NCBI GenBank assembly: GCA_010909165.1
Contig: MU008156.1
Span: 496,001-560,000, forward strand
Reading direction: 5' to 3'
Source of the DNA: Anthoceros angustus
Taxonomy: Eukaryota; Streptophyta; Anthocerotopsida; Anthocerotales; Anthocerotaceae
Length of the DNA stretch: 64,000 nucleotides
The position numbers were made by a program, and so were the translations under genes. The notes beneath the pieces are model-generated. The model ran no database searches and had not been told where the DNA came from. It saw nothing but the letters and a program-made list of their open reading frames with translations. Below are positions 31,640 to 43,989 of the stretch, in pieces. How positions within the stretch are numbered: position 1 is the stretch's first letter; each line of letters opens with the position of its first letter.

Positions 31640-33580
31640 GACTCATACCGAGTCCCTCGTCCCTTTTGTGGTTGGACTTCCTTCCCCGCTGAAGGACGCC
31701 TCTTCCTCCTCACTTTGACGTTATGGCTCCCACTCGTTCTTCTTCTTTTTTCCCCGCTCCCCTTCTTAGGGTGTCCGCCTTCCTCTCGCTCCCGTCGAGC
31801 GACCATCGCAGGAGTTCCGTAATACCCACTCCACATCCCCAACCCTTCCGGGCTCCTATGCGGCCTCGGAATCCTCCATCTGACCATGAGCGCATCTTCG
31901 ACTTGCATTGCCGGCCGGTCATGCGGGGGTGGGTCGAGAACGGAGGTTGAGCAATCCTCACATGTTTCTTCGGTGTCTGAGGACGCTGCCAGCTACGTGA
32001 CCTGATTGCTTGCAATCCACACACAACCTTTCAAAATCACCATTCCCCTGGCGAGATGCGGAGGGGCAACCACTGGCAAGATGCCCGAACCCTCGACAAT
32101 TGTAACACTGTATGGCACTCATCTGTCCTGGGTTTCTTACCATCTGAGTACGAATACCCATACCAGCGGGGTTTCGTAAACTTGAGGGGTATAGTTTGAC
32201 CCAGAGTGTTGCCTTGGATTTGGTATGTATCTTCCAAGCACATCTCCTCATCCTCCTCGTAGCCCAAGTACTTTTGTTTGTGGACGACCTCGAGTGCCCC
32301 CTGTCCACAAGTTGAGAAGAGATTCGCCCGCTCCCGAGTAGCAACCCTTCTTCTATCATGGTCCTTGATGGCATTAAGATGGAGTTTCTCTTTGACCATC
32401 ATTTCCTCCATCTTGTTCCCTTGTTGCTCCACTTTTTGGCTGCTTGTTTCCACCTCTCTTCTCACCGCTCCGCGTCCTTTCGTGCATATAGCAGCCCTTT
32501 TGCACGCCGTCTTGTTCCCATCATTTTTCCCTTCCTTCTATCCCTTCGGTTGCGCTCACCGTCCGACGAATTCTCCTCCGAATCCTCGCTGGTCTCCTCT
32601 TCCGTGGAGCTACCCGAGGAGTCATCTGAAGAGCTATCCTCCTCCGCGGAACTCTCCTCGGAGGACGAATAGTACTTCTTCTTCTTTTGTATCTCTTTTT
32701 GTCCTTCCGCGCCCTTGTTCGAGTTCTTCTTCTCTTCCGTTGGACTCCTCATAGTTCGAGCGCCTTGATCGCCCGATCCAAATCTTTCTCACCGAGACGA
32801 CGGTCTTCCCATCTCCGCGCCCAATCCTCTTGCAAACCGAATGGCCATTAGCTCGAGGACACCGATCCGTAGGTGTGGAACCTTTCCACATAAGCTGCGG
32901 TCTCCTTCTTCCCTCTCGCAATCCCTCCAAGTTTGGACAAGACATCCTTCCACATCGACCCTCCGAATCTTTCACAAAAGCTCTCTTCAAGGCCCCAAAG
33001 GTAGGGGTGTGGAAGAAGCTATGTACTCCGCTTGTACCACTTGGCCGCCGCGTAAGACCCCATAAACAGCAATGCGCATCCTCCGGTTGGCCACCGCTCA
33101 AAACGCTCGACAAACTCGTCAGGATCCTCATGGCCCTTCTTTTCTCCATACAACGGGTAGGATTGCTTAGTAGTAACAAGCAGAGATCGCCATAACCGTG
33201 GGTAGTACTTTCACGATTGTAGTGACGCGCGCTACGCCCTGGAGACCTCCACATTCACGAAATTTGACTGGACTGCAGCGGATCTAGGCAATCTGGAGCA
33301 GAGATCAAAAGACAAGGTGGGGATCGCACGGCCCCTTGTACCGCTCGTAGTCGAGAGTTGGGAATCAATCGAAGATCCGATCCCTAGTTCCGAGTTGACT
33401 CGCCCCTTCCTCGTCGAAGTGTGATCTCCGCGTGCTCTCGTAACTCTCGCAATCTTTCCGCCGCTGCTGCTTGCGAGCGTTTCCCCACCGGATCGAATCG
33501 CTTGTCTCCACCCGAGGCATCCATCAATCTAGTAATGCTAGACTCTACGTAAGCAGGGTTAGTCCCCTCGCCCTTGACGA
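31640..33580 (-). pseudogene. Ty3/gypsy gag remnant with zinc knuckle
   Basis: Broken minus-strand frames include a CCHC zinc knuckle CYNCRGFGHLASGC (C-X2-C-X4-H-X4-C, about 32090), a second Cys-rich piece LCVDCKQSGHVAG, an acidic Ser/Glu tract near 32600, and a capsid-like region near 33100. The order gag, protease, RT on the minus strand agrees with the primer-binding site at 33583-33602. Confidence 0.65.
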
Positions 33581-33582
33581 TT

Positions 33583-33602
33583 CCATTCCCGGCAGGCGCC
33601 AA
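33583..33602 (-). other. Retrotransposon primer-binding site, tRNA-Asp type
   Basis: On the minus strand, just after the LTR end (CTCCACA), the sequence reads TGGCGCCTGCCGGGAATGG. It is complementary to the 3' end of plant tRNA-Asp(GUC), ...CCCCGGCAACGGCGCCA, apart from a two-base shortening. This fixes the element's orientation. Confidence 0.7.
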
Positions 33603-33604
33603 AA

Positions 33605-36600
33605 TGTGGAGTGTAGTGTCCGGGACACCGTGAGGTCCACATTCACCCTCAATGTCGTTGTAGGCTTAGGATTCGCTCCCAAGGGAATGGTTTGTGCCAA
33701 GAGACGCTAACTTCTATCACCATCGACCTTTGCCTAAGTGGCTCACGCTATCACTCCTCTTACCTATCTACTCAACTACTACTACCTCCGACTTGTCCAA
33801 CGACCGCACCCATTTCACGACGAAATCTCCTTCCACAACCGGTAGTTGTTACGACCACCGAGGTGGGTCCCACACCAAACCCTAGCATCTAGCGCCCGCG
33901 GATGCACGGCCCACCGGCTCACAGACGGACATTTGGCACTCCACACTTCATGCACCCACCAATTCCTAGAGACCAAAGTTCCTAGGATACCACGCGCTCT
34001 CCACACACACACACACAAAGGCGCCACCCCCATTTCTACTAGAGACTTTGTTTCCTTGTGCACTTTCCACCACACCGGTTTGAGTTTCTCAATTCACACT
34101 TCTCCACGCTAACGCCTCCAATTCTCACCTTACTCTTCCCACTTACGATCTCACACCGCATCGCTGATGTTTGATCTCTCCTTCACCCGATCTCTTCTCT
34201 CTCTCCCTCAATCGCCCACAGGCTTCCAACCATGCACTCACACAACTCTCACGGAACACAACTAGTTAAAGGTGAAGGAGGAAGAACCGCCACAGCGCCA
34301 CGAGCCCGCCGCCGATCCCTTGGCCTCCTCCTTGTCAAGAAATTGCTCCATCACCTCCTCCTCCCCGGAGCAAGCTCTCGACCACCCCTAGGAGCGCCTC
34401 GCACACCACCTCGCCAATCGGACGTCTCCAACCATCCAGTGGGGATCTCAACCGGAGTTATCTCGTGGGAAAGTTGCCCCTCTTATACATCGGCCGGCCG
34501 CCTGCTTTCCCAGATTTTAGATCCTAAAACCAAGGACGCCACCCTAAGCGATCCTAGGTCCAAGTGCATTTTCTTCCTAGGATGCTACCACCTCGCACGC
34601 TATCCGCGCCGCCCCCGACTCGTCGGCCGCCCTTCGCCCTCCATCGCCGCCACGAGCCCTCCCGCCACGCCGATCCGAGGTTTTCCCACAGGACTTCCAC
34701 CTCACCGTCACTGGACGCCCTAATTGAGGGCATACCGCCGAACTTCCGCCTCTTCCGGCCGCCTATTGCCGAGGATTACCACGGTTCCTCATCCACCCAA
34801 GCTGGACCTCCTCTTCACTCAACTCCTCCAAAGTCGCCTCCGCAATAGGGGCCAATCCCCACACGGGCGCAATGGTAGAAGTATGCACTTCGGGTCCTCA
34901 CTGAGGTAGGACCTGATCCTCCTCCTCCCAGACTACACCGTTGCTCGGTCCATGTCCTCGCGGGTGCCGCCGCTCCCGCCGCCTGGCCCATTGCCGCCTC
35001 CACTACCACGTAGTGGTCTCCACGACCGCCGCTGGTCCAAAGAGTGGTAGGTGTTGCACCACCTTGGCTGTGTCCTTCCTCCAGAGTGCCTTCCACTACC
35101 CCGGCCGTAGTCCCGCCACCTCGCCTCTTTTCTCGTTCGCCACGTGCCTCATCCTGCTCCGCTTATACTGCTCCGCCAGCTTATGGACCTTCTCCACCGA
35201 GGCCGCCTCGCCTCGGGCTCGCAACAACTCCCTGCATCTCTGGTTTGACTCGTGGGCATCCTTGATTTGAGCCATGAGCTTCCTCGACCATGGCTGCACT
35301 CTCGGCCCCGCACAAATCCTCCTCAAGCTTGATCCTTATCTCCTCTAAGGCCCGCTTGTCTTCCTCCAGCTTGCTACTGGCCTCCTTCACAAACCCGGCC
35401 TTCACCACTTCCTCCCGCCGCCTTGCACACCGAGCCATGTGAGAGCCAAGGCCGCTTGGTCCAACAACCGCTTGGGCCCGGATCATCGATGTCGCCGCCC
35501 CGTAATTCCACCTGCGGCCCTGCGCACGCCATCCCTCCGTCGAGCACCTTCCTTCCCAACAAAGTGCGCACCTCACCAATTCGCGGCCCACCTGCCGCTG
35601 GAGTCCCTTGAAAATCTCTTCCCATGCCGAGGAGGGGTCCGCTCGAGGTCGCCCCTAATTCCTCCTGGTGGCTCATCATCTCGCATCCAGTCAAGAAATT
35701 TTCTTCCTCGGACCGCCTCTTCCTCCGCCACCTCCCGCTTTTCATTTTCTTTGCTTTTTCCTGTAGCGGCACCCGCCGACCACGACGTCCCACCTTCACT
35801 TTTCAGCCCTCACCTCTTCCTTCTTGCTGGTAGAATTTCCTTCTCTTCCTCGAATCGCCTGCCGCCATGGACTCCCAATCCGATTCCTCCTCAATTTCCT
35901 TAGGCTCCTCCGCTTCCACTTCACCTCCGACGGCTTCCACATATGAAGGAGGCCACAATTTCTACCTCCGGCGTCAATTAGCATGCGCATAAAGATGAAC
36001 TAGGAATGGTGAAATTAGAGAGGGCCGAGGGTAGGAGAAATCGATTCAACCTTTCTTCACTCAACTTCTCAAAGAGGATTCGCCCCCGATCGCCTTGACA
36101 ACTTCATGGAGGAACAACAAGTGGTCGACAAATAATCCCGCTTCTTGTCAGAGGAAGGGGAGAAGCCATCCGCACTCCATTAATCGGCTGCTGCACAATT
36201 CTCGCTACCAACCATTTTTTTGGACACGCCCGCAAGGGCGGGCCAGGTTTCTCCGAGAAGGTTCCATCACCAAACCTCCGCCTCCTCCTTGCCGCCCATA
36301 CACTTCCCTAACCAATGCCAGTCCCAATCCCGAGGTTTTGCTCTAATTCCCTCGCCTGTTGCTTGTCTTTAGGTGGCGAGCGCACTCGCACTCACCCGAC
36401 CGTGTAATTCCACCGCTTCTCCATGAACCCCAGCCCGAGCTCCTTCACTGTGCCCCTCACGGACTTTCCAATGGTCCATGTTTGGCCATTGGGCAAGCGC
36501 ATCTCACTGTGGCTTTGGGCGCCATCCTTCCGCAGATAGTCCCTGCCGCGCCTCGACGGTGCCACTGCCAATTCTCGGCGTCGCCTGTGGTTCCTACCTC

Positions 36601-38860
36601 CTAAGCCGCGCCAGCGCCGCCTTCCTTCCATCTACAAGGCACACCCCCTGGCCGCCTCTGGCCCACCTGCCCCCACTACCACGGTGAGTGGTCTCCACGA
36701 CCGCCGTGGTCCGCAGCCTGCGTGGTAGGTGTTTCGCCACCTTGGCTGTGTCCTTCCCTCGAGTGCCTTCCACTACCCCGGCCGTAGTCCCGCCACCTCG
36801 CCTCTTCTCTTTTCTCTTCGCCCACGTGCCTCATCCTGCTCCGCTTATACTGCTCCGCCAGCTTATGGACCTTCTCCACCGAGGCCGCCTCGCCTCCCGG
36901 GCTCGCAACAACTCCCTGCATCTCTGGTTTGACTCGTGGGCATCCTTGATTTGAGCCATGAGCGCTTCCTCCTCGTCATGGCTGCACTTCTCCGGCCCCG
37001 CACAAATCCTCCTCAAGCTTGATCTTATCTCCTCTAAGGCCCGCTTGTCTTCCTCCAGCTTGCTTGCGCTTGGCCTCCTTCACAAACCCGGCCTTCACCA
37101 CTTCCTCCCGCCGCCTTGCACACCGAGCCATGTGAGAGCCAAGGCCGCTTGGTCCAACAACCGCTTGGGCCCGGATCATCGGCGTCGCCCCTAATTCCAC
37201 CTGCGGCGGCCCTGCAGACGCCATCCCTCCGTCGAGCACCTTCCTTCCCAACAGTGCGCACCCTCACCAATTCGGCATCCACCTCTGCTGGAGTCCCTTG
37301 AAAATCTCTTCCCATGCCGAGGAGGGGTCCGCTCGAGGTCGCCCCTAATTCCTCTGGGTTGATCATCGCATCCAGTCAAGAAATTTTCTTCCTCGGACCG
37401 CGCCTTCCTCCGCCACCTCCCCGCCGTTTGGCTTTCATTTTCTTTGCTTTTCGTAGCGCACCGCCGACCGGTGACGCGGCCCACCTTCACTTTTCATTGG
37501 GACCCGCCTCGCCTCTTCCTCCTCTTCTTGGTAGAATTTCCTTCTCTTCCTCGAATCGCCTGCCGCCATGGACTCCCACCCGATTCCTCCTCAATTTCCT
37601 CCTTAGGCTCCTCCGCTTCCACTTCACCGACGGCTTCCACATATGAAGGAGGCCACAATTTCACCTACCGTGCAATTAGCATGCGCATAAAGATGAACTA
37701 GGAATGGTGAAATTAGAGAGGGCCGAGGAGAAATCGATTCAACCTTTCTTCACTCAACTTCTCAAAGAGGATTCGTCTCAATCGATTTTCGCCTTGACAA
37801 CTTCATGGAGGAACAAGAAAGTGGTCGACAAATAATCGCTTTGTGTCAGAGGAACAGAGAGCCATCCGGCAGACCATTAATCTGCCCCTCGCCGCCCAAC
37901 CATTGGGTTCTTACCCGCCACGGCGGCACGCTGTGCTCCTTTCCGAAGGTTCCATCACCAAACCTCCCGCCTCCTCCTTGCCGCCCATACACTTCCCTAA
38001 CCAATGCCAGTCCCAATCACGAGGTTTTGCTCTAATTCCCTCGGGTTGCTTGTCTTTAGGTGGCGAGCGCACTCGCATCCACCTGTAATTCCACCGCTTC
38101 CATGAACCCCAGCCCGAGCTCCTTCACGGCCCCAGGACTTTCCAATGGTCCATGTTTGGCCATTGGGCAAGCGCATCTCACTGTGGCTTTGGGCGCCATC
38201 CTTCCGCAGAGTCCCCTCGCGCCTCGACGGTGCCACCGCGAATTTCACAAGGTCGCCTGTGGTTCCTACCTCCTCTAAGCGCTGCCGCGCGCCTTCCTTC
38301 CTAGGTTGCGACTTCACCGGTGAGGGTTCGAGGCCTCCACCACGATCGCGCCTCTCGCCTCCGACCGATCGGTCCGCCTCGACTGCCTCGACGACCACGC
38401 TCAGCCCGCCCACTCCTCACTGCCGCCCGCTCCAGCGCCCGCTTGAACGCCTCGTCACCCTACCGGTTTCCTTAGGGTTAAGTTTGGCCTCACTACCACC
38501 GGTTGTCTTCACGACCGCCGCCCATGCCCAATCCACAACCCCATACTCATTCATACCGCTACTGGTCGACCCTAACTTAGACCCTAAACCCCAAATAACC
38601 CCCCTCTCATATATAGACCTTGTAGTGGATATCCGAGGTCCATGGGCCAAGGAACACCAAATTTCCGGACCATTTATTATCTAACCTAGGCAATAAAACA
38701 AAAGAACTCCATAGGCCAAGGACATTTTTACTATGAATATCCCTAACCACCGTCAATAACTTATTTTCACACCACTCCTCAAAGAAAAACAAAAAATTCA
38801 CTTCGTGGCACATTTTAACAGGGTTTTAGACTAGATCGCTTACACTCCCACATCTGCCTC
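33605..38860 (-). mobile_element. Long 5' terminal region of a Ty3/gypsy element
   Basis: Begins (plus-strand view) TGTGGAGTGTAGTG next to the primer-binding site and continues for about 5 kb with blocks shared by the copies at 26169, 27390-29530 and 43990-47640. It contains minus-strand open pieces of a coiled-coil protein (QIKDAHESNQRCRELLRA, EKVHKLAEQYKRSRMRHV) and a block with SHSEMRLPNGQTWTIGK and ELGLGFMEKRWNY. Whether all of it is LTR, as in Tat/Ogre-type elements, or LTR plus another insertion cannot be decided here. Confidence 0.55.
34960..38350. repeat. About 1.69-kb tandem duplication inside the retrotransposon
   Basis: 34960-36655 and about 36656-38350 repeat in order: GTGGTCTCCACGACCGCC, the coiled-coil coding piece, CACACCGAGCCATGTGAGAG (35426 and 37119), CTAGGAATGGTGAAATTAGA (35999 and 37698) and GTTCCATCACCAAACCTCC (36260 and 37949). 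Copies differ by many short indels; boundaries are approximate. Confidence 0.75.
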
Positions 38861-38936
38861 GATGCTCACTCCGAGCATCAGGCAATCATGGCGTCTCGCC
38901 ATCCCGGCCCCGCCTTGCCACCACTCCTATTCATCC

Positions 38937-39479
38937 TTAGAGTGAATTGCGCAACATGCGTGAAATCTCCTTCCACCGTAATGGTCTCAGAAAGTCACAA
39001 GGTAAAGGATCAACCTCATGGCGGTGGAGGTGAGTTCCATTCGACCCCAGCAAGACATCATATGTCTTTGCACTGGTGACCAAACATCTCACTTCAATGA
39101 TGCTGGCATCCTTCGTGCCAGGCTTCAATTCAATCTTCACGGGCCTCCTCGTCATTCCCAGTACCTGTTCCTTGGTACCTGCAGAGGTGGTGATGTTCAC
39201 GTCGCTCGGAACGAGCTTGTGTCCGTACAGCTTTAGTGCCTCCTGCACTCGTGCTCCCAGCGGATCCGCCTCCGGTCTACAAGCACGCATCGGAGCATAG
39301 CCATCAAAGGTCACGTGCGTCCCGTTATCAATCATGGCAACACCTCCTTCACCTCGCCTCCGCATCGATGCTCGCCACACAACCGCCATACTAGGAAGAG
39401 ATCTCATGGATTCAAGCTCCTTTCTCAGCCATTCTCGCATGATGTTTTTGAAGTTGTTGCCCTTCACTCCTGCATCCAC
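38937..39479 (-). pseudogene. Second retroelement: protease-domain frame
   Basis: A 180-codon frame. Its C-terminal half reads VKIELKPGTKDASIIEV, then RCLVTSAKTYDVLLG, the end of a retropepsin-like domain (YDVLLG). The N-terminal half has IDNGTHVTFDGYAPMRA. It lies downstream of gag-like pieces on the same strand, and differs in sequence from the protease at 30656, so it comes from another family. Confidence 0.55.
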
Positions 39480-41271
39480 AAGACTTCATCAGCACCTCCA
39501 TGGCCTTGTCCAAAGAACGCCTCAATGTCTCGACCGTCTTGACACCTTCGTGTGGAGTTTTCCTCGACCGCGGAAACTCTCCGGCATCTTGGTCGATTCC
39601 TGCTCCGCACTTTCGCAGGACGCCTTCACCAAAGTCAACAATGTTTTTCTTGCGCACCGCCATCATGCCAAACGCCTCATCTTCATCGAGTCGAGAACAA
39701 AATCCTCTGCTCACTGGCCATGTTGGCCATCTCCTTCTTGAGCTCCTCCACTTGCCCGAGGAGAGCCTTACGACTTGGGCCCTTGCCCTTCTCCTTCACC
39801 GATGCAAGCTTGGGCTTCACTGGATGAGCTTCCCAACACGCCTCCATGTGACCCCATCCGCCACAAGACTTACAGTTTTTGCCCTTCGGGCCCGGCTTGT
39901 AGTCGATTCAACGCCTTGTGCGCCTCAAGATCCGCCACACTTCACCGCTTGCATTGTTAGTCGGCCTCCTTCGCACATGTGGCTGCCATGTCCCGAGGAT
40001 CGTGCCTCCCAGATCGTATCTTGGGACAACTCGAATTCCGTGTCCTCCAGACCTGCCGCAAGGGCCCTTCACGACTTGATCCTCCAAGTAAGCCCGGCCA
40101 TCGCATCTCCTTTGAGCACCTTCTCAATTTGATAGGCGCCTATCAACCGATATCTCTCTCCCATCGCCCATGCAGCGAGTCCATCACCTTCCTTCTTTGT
40201 CTGCACGCCATGAAGATCTCGCCACACTTCACACCGCTGCGCATTGTTAGGCCTCTCCTTCGCACATGTGGCTTGCCATGTCCCGAGGATCGTGCTCTCC
40301 CGATCGTTGGGACAACTCGAATTCCCGTGTCCTCCTGCACCGCGAAGGGCCCTTCACGACTCGTGATCCTCCAAGTAAGCCCGGCCATCGCATCTCCTTT
40401 GAGCACCTTCTCAATTTGATAGGCGCCTATCAACCGATATCTCTCCCATCGCCCATGCAGAGTCCATCACCTTCCTTCTTTGTCGGGTGCAATGCCGCCA
40501 TGAAGATCTTGCCTCCCTCATCGCCTTGACATCCGTGTCTTCCACCAGAACCTTCAATCTGAGGTAAGATGCACGCAATGTCTCGTTAGGCCTGAAAGAA
40601 AACCTCGACAGTTCCTGGATCTTTTCCAGCGAAGCTGTAGGAAACATGGTGGTTAACTTGGCGAACATCAAGTCCACCGATGCTCGAGCTTGTCCTCGGT
40701 GGGGTGCAACAACCAGCCCTCTTGGCTGCCTCGTGCCTTCTTCTCTTCTCTCGGCTTGAGGATCGGCCTTCTCATCTCGTAATACATTAGAGCCTCACCG
40801 CAAGGTAGGATGACATCTTCATGAACGCCATCCTCCGAGTGAACTCGCCCTTGTATTTCATCTTGTTTTCCGCCATTGCCCATGAAACTTCTCCTCGAAA
40901 TCAGAGACATGCTTCCATGTTTTCCTCGTGAAGACATCGTTTACTTGGTGTGAACTCAAGCTCCATTCTTGCACTCTCCGCTCCAATATCTCCTTGTGGA
41001 TCGCGTTGTCTCGTATTGTTCCTGTCCTCTTGAATGGCGAGTAGTAGGCGTCGTGCACTTCTCCGTGAAGGCAGTAGCAGTGTCCTTTCGCCACCCACCC
41101 CGATCTCGTGAACACCATCAATGGTTACTTCTCCTATGCGACACTTTGCGGATGTTGTCAAAGGGCAAATTGTTTCCACCATTAGCCCAACCAACTAGCC
41201 AGAAAAGTACATCCACTGCCTCTATTCACAAACGGCTCCAGACGTATGCGTGCTCTTCTCCGCATCGCTAA
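39480..41271 (-). pseudogene. Second retroelement: gag-like remnants
   Basis: Minus-strand pieces include FAKLTTMFPTASLEKIQEL and RFSFRPNETLRASYLRLKVL (about 40670-40530), typical of gag, and a zinc-knuckle-like KNCKSCGGWGHMEAC near 39850. Frames are interrupted. Likely belongs with the protease frame at 38937-39479. Confidence 0.5.
39932..40505. repeat. About 287-bp tandem duplication in gag-like region
   Basis: The unit beginning CGCCACACTTCAC, with CATGTCCCGAGGATCGTGC and TTTGATAGGCGCCTATCAAC, occurs at 39932 and again at 40219, with small indels. Confidence 0.8.
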
Positions 41272-41488
41272 CTCAAGAATCGTGAGACTACCACACCTAA
41301 GGCGTATAATCAATGGCGAAATTCATCCATCGAAAACATCGCCTTATCTCTTAGTGCCTTACGCAACACTCAACCTTCTCGGATCGCGGTGTCTCACAGG
41401 TTGGATGGTGGACAACTTTCGCCTCTTCCTCCAATCTCCAGCACGCCTCCTCCAAGATCAGATCTTAGTCCCCAACAAGGAGGATTGT

Positions 41489-41755
41489 TGATGTGGTGAA
41501 ATCAAGATGGAAAATTCTCCCAACACGTAATGCAACGAACCACAAGAACCTCTAGGAGACAAAGACACGAGGGGAGTATGGCTGTCTATTAGAACAAGAC
41601 AAACATCAACAATCCAAGAATCCATGGTCGGGTGCCCACATATATAGGCAAAACCCCGAAGAGTTCTCGATGAAGTGTCCACCGTATCGATGGTGGGCAC
41701 TTTATAATCCTACTTTCCTTGGCCTTCAAATAATAATATTTTATGTGTTTAACAG
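41489..41755 (-). repeat. Probable LTR of the second retroelement, partial
   Basis: On the minus strand the presumed LTR ends CCACATCAACA, followed by TCCTCCTTGTTGGGGACTAAG and then gag. A TATATA box-like site (about 41640) lies within. No second copy is in the window, so this rests on position and the TG...CA ends. Confidence 0.4.
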
Positions 41756-41971
41756 CCTATTCGCCCTTTTCCTTGATTTTATGATTTTTATGTGTTTTCT
41801 AATATAAATCTGCTATCTATATATGCGTCATAGCACCGCGTCTTACATGCATAACCATGCATATAGATTGCATGCGCCATGACACATCACCTGCCACATG
41901 TCCACATACATTACATGTCATCCTTCATCTCCATACGCATATATGCATACATGGCACTTATGCATACATGG

Positions 41972-42025
41972 CATACATGTCATACATGTCATACATGTCA
42001 TGCATGTCATGCATGTCATGTACGG
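41972..42025 (+). repeat. 9-bp minisatellite CATRCATGT
   Basis: Five full units plus flanking degenerate copies; each unit contains ACATGT or GCATGT, so the tract is rich in short palindromes. Confidence 0.85.
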
Positions 42026-42229
42026 GCCATCCATGGGCCATGTACATGACATCATCAAGCACTTGACATCGTGGCTTATGCCGGGATGCTCCAATCGATA
42101 TCCGATCCTTACGTCTTGGGTGCTCTGCTCGGCCTTGACAAGCGAGCACCTCCTCCTCTTCCTTTCCCTCTTCCCCTCTTCCTTCTTCCATCTCCCCCTC
42201 CTCTTCCTTCTTCTCCCCCCCTCCTCTTG

Positions 42230-43130
42230 TATAACATAATATTATGGAATAAAATGTGATATTATATAGTGTAACATAATATTATGGAATACATATAGGA
42301 GTACTTGGTTAGGGGCAAGGGATAGAAGTTATATTAGAGTGCTTGGGTAAGACAAGGGCTAGAAGTTATGCTGGTAGCTAGAATGAAAAAGTAATTTATA
42401 CCTTTATATAAAATAGAATCATTAACATAATATATAATTATATATAACGTATACATATACGTAACATATATGTATCCCTTATATTTATTAACATATAAGT
42501 ATATACATATCCTAAGTACTTTATCATGGATATAAGTGTACAATAAAAGGGTGCACATTTATTATCATTGTAGGACTTGTTGAAACAAAAAAAATTAGTC
42601 TTCAACCCATGAATAGCTATGGTTAAGTAAAAATATTAATAAAGCAATGGTGAAGGCAATGGTGAAATTATGAGGTAGGAGGAAAATGTGAGAGTTGGAG
42701 GAAATTGTGAGAGTTGGTGGTCCATGTTACAATGATGTTTTGGTGTGGGAGACATTAACAAATAGTTGTCAAGAGAGGGTGTAATGAAGAGGGCAAGATG
42801 AAAAATAAACAAATAGTTCTCCAAAGGGGGTGTAATAAAGAGGGGGAGGACGATAGGGTCTCGAGAGAGAGGGGGCTCCTTGTTACAATCATGTTGCAAT
42901 TGCATGTGGGAAATCATAAACAATGCTCGTGAGAAAGGGGGTGTAATTATGAGGGTGAGGTGCTAGGAGAGAGAGCCAGGTTCGTGTTAAGATGATGGCA
43001 CTACATGGGAAAGAAAGTGACCACCTTAATAGCAAGCCTTCAAAGCATGTTGAAATCTGGAAGTGTAACATAAAATTGTAACAATGACTATAACATAGGC
43101 TGCCCTTTCTAGTAGGGAAGGGAGCAGGTT
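42230..43130. other. AT-rich stretch with degenerate repeats
   Basis: 42230-42600 is strongly AT-rich (ATATAATT, TATATAACGTATAC). 42640-43000 has degenerate repeats of GGTGTAAT..AGAGGG and AACAAATAGTT type. No gene recognised. Confidence 0.5.
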
Positions 43131-43138
43131 CTTGGCTT

Positions 43139-43579
43139 TTGGCCCCACCCACTATCCAGGTGTTCCGCATCGTACCAACAACTTTTCCCACCGCGATGAG
43201 GTTTTCGTTTGAGTTTGGCCCAACCTTTGGCCTACTCTCTCTCAACGTGCGGCTGTGGGCCCCCCTCGATGATTCTGGGACCCACCTAGCTCGTTGTTCA
43301 ACTGGCGGGCAGCGCATTGCTATGCATCACGCCATCCGGGATGTTATGTTCTCGATGGCTAAGGAGAGCGGATTCTCTTGGTATAGAGAGCGCCCATATA
43401 CCCTGCTCAATGGTGTTCCTCTCAGGGCTGACATGTTTTTCACTCAGGGAGACCAAGTTTGTGATGCTGATGTGGTTGTAATAGACCCTACCCGGGACAA
43501 CGTCTATGAGCATGTCCTCAACCCTCTGGGTTGGGTTGCACAAGGGTGTGTGTGGACCACGGACTCTCTCTCTAGGTAG
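43139..43579 (+). pseudogene. LINE-like element: RT C-terminus and start of nuclease-like domain
   Basis: A 146-codon open frame: GLLSLNVRLWAPLDDSG, HLARCSTGGQRIAMHHAIRD, ERPYTLLNGVPLRADMFFTQ and GDQVCDADVVVIDPTRDN. This arrangement follows the RT in LINE-type elements; the acidic D.VVIDP block suggests a PD-(D/E)XK-like nuclease. It breaks off near HVLNPLGWVAQGC before the K..KY and F.P.AIET parts, which are found at 48852-49060. Confidence 0.6.
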
Positions 43580-43989
43580 GAAATGGGTCAGGTTTTTTTG
43601 TTTTCGTAGGCGTGGAGCGGGAAATAAGGCGGAAAGGAAGAAATAAGTCCGGAATACTCCGGACTGCACTTCGGAGTAGGCTGAAGGACTCCAGAGCACA
43701 CTTCGGAGGAGCTACGGACTACAATCTGAAGGGGGGAGGTCCGGACCACACTCCGGAGTGACGGGGTAAGTGTGGGAGACCACATATACACTAACCCCTC
43801 TCTGAAGTGTTGGGGTGAAAGATTTTTTTTGTTTTGGGAGTGTTTGTATAGCAAAGTGCTTTGAGAATGGCCTGGGTAAGGTCTTTTATACGAGAATGGT
43901 CCTTGGCCCTTGGGATAATAAATTTCTTTTTTGGACCTTAGGTTTTCAATTTTGGATAGGTAGGTCTGAGATAGAGTCCTTGGGTTTTG

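Noticed and set aside
35096-37700. Possible CRISPR-like or host multi-repeat gene
   Set aside because: The repetition is a two-copy 1.69-kb duplication within a retrotransposon, not a spaced short-repeat array.
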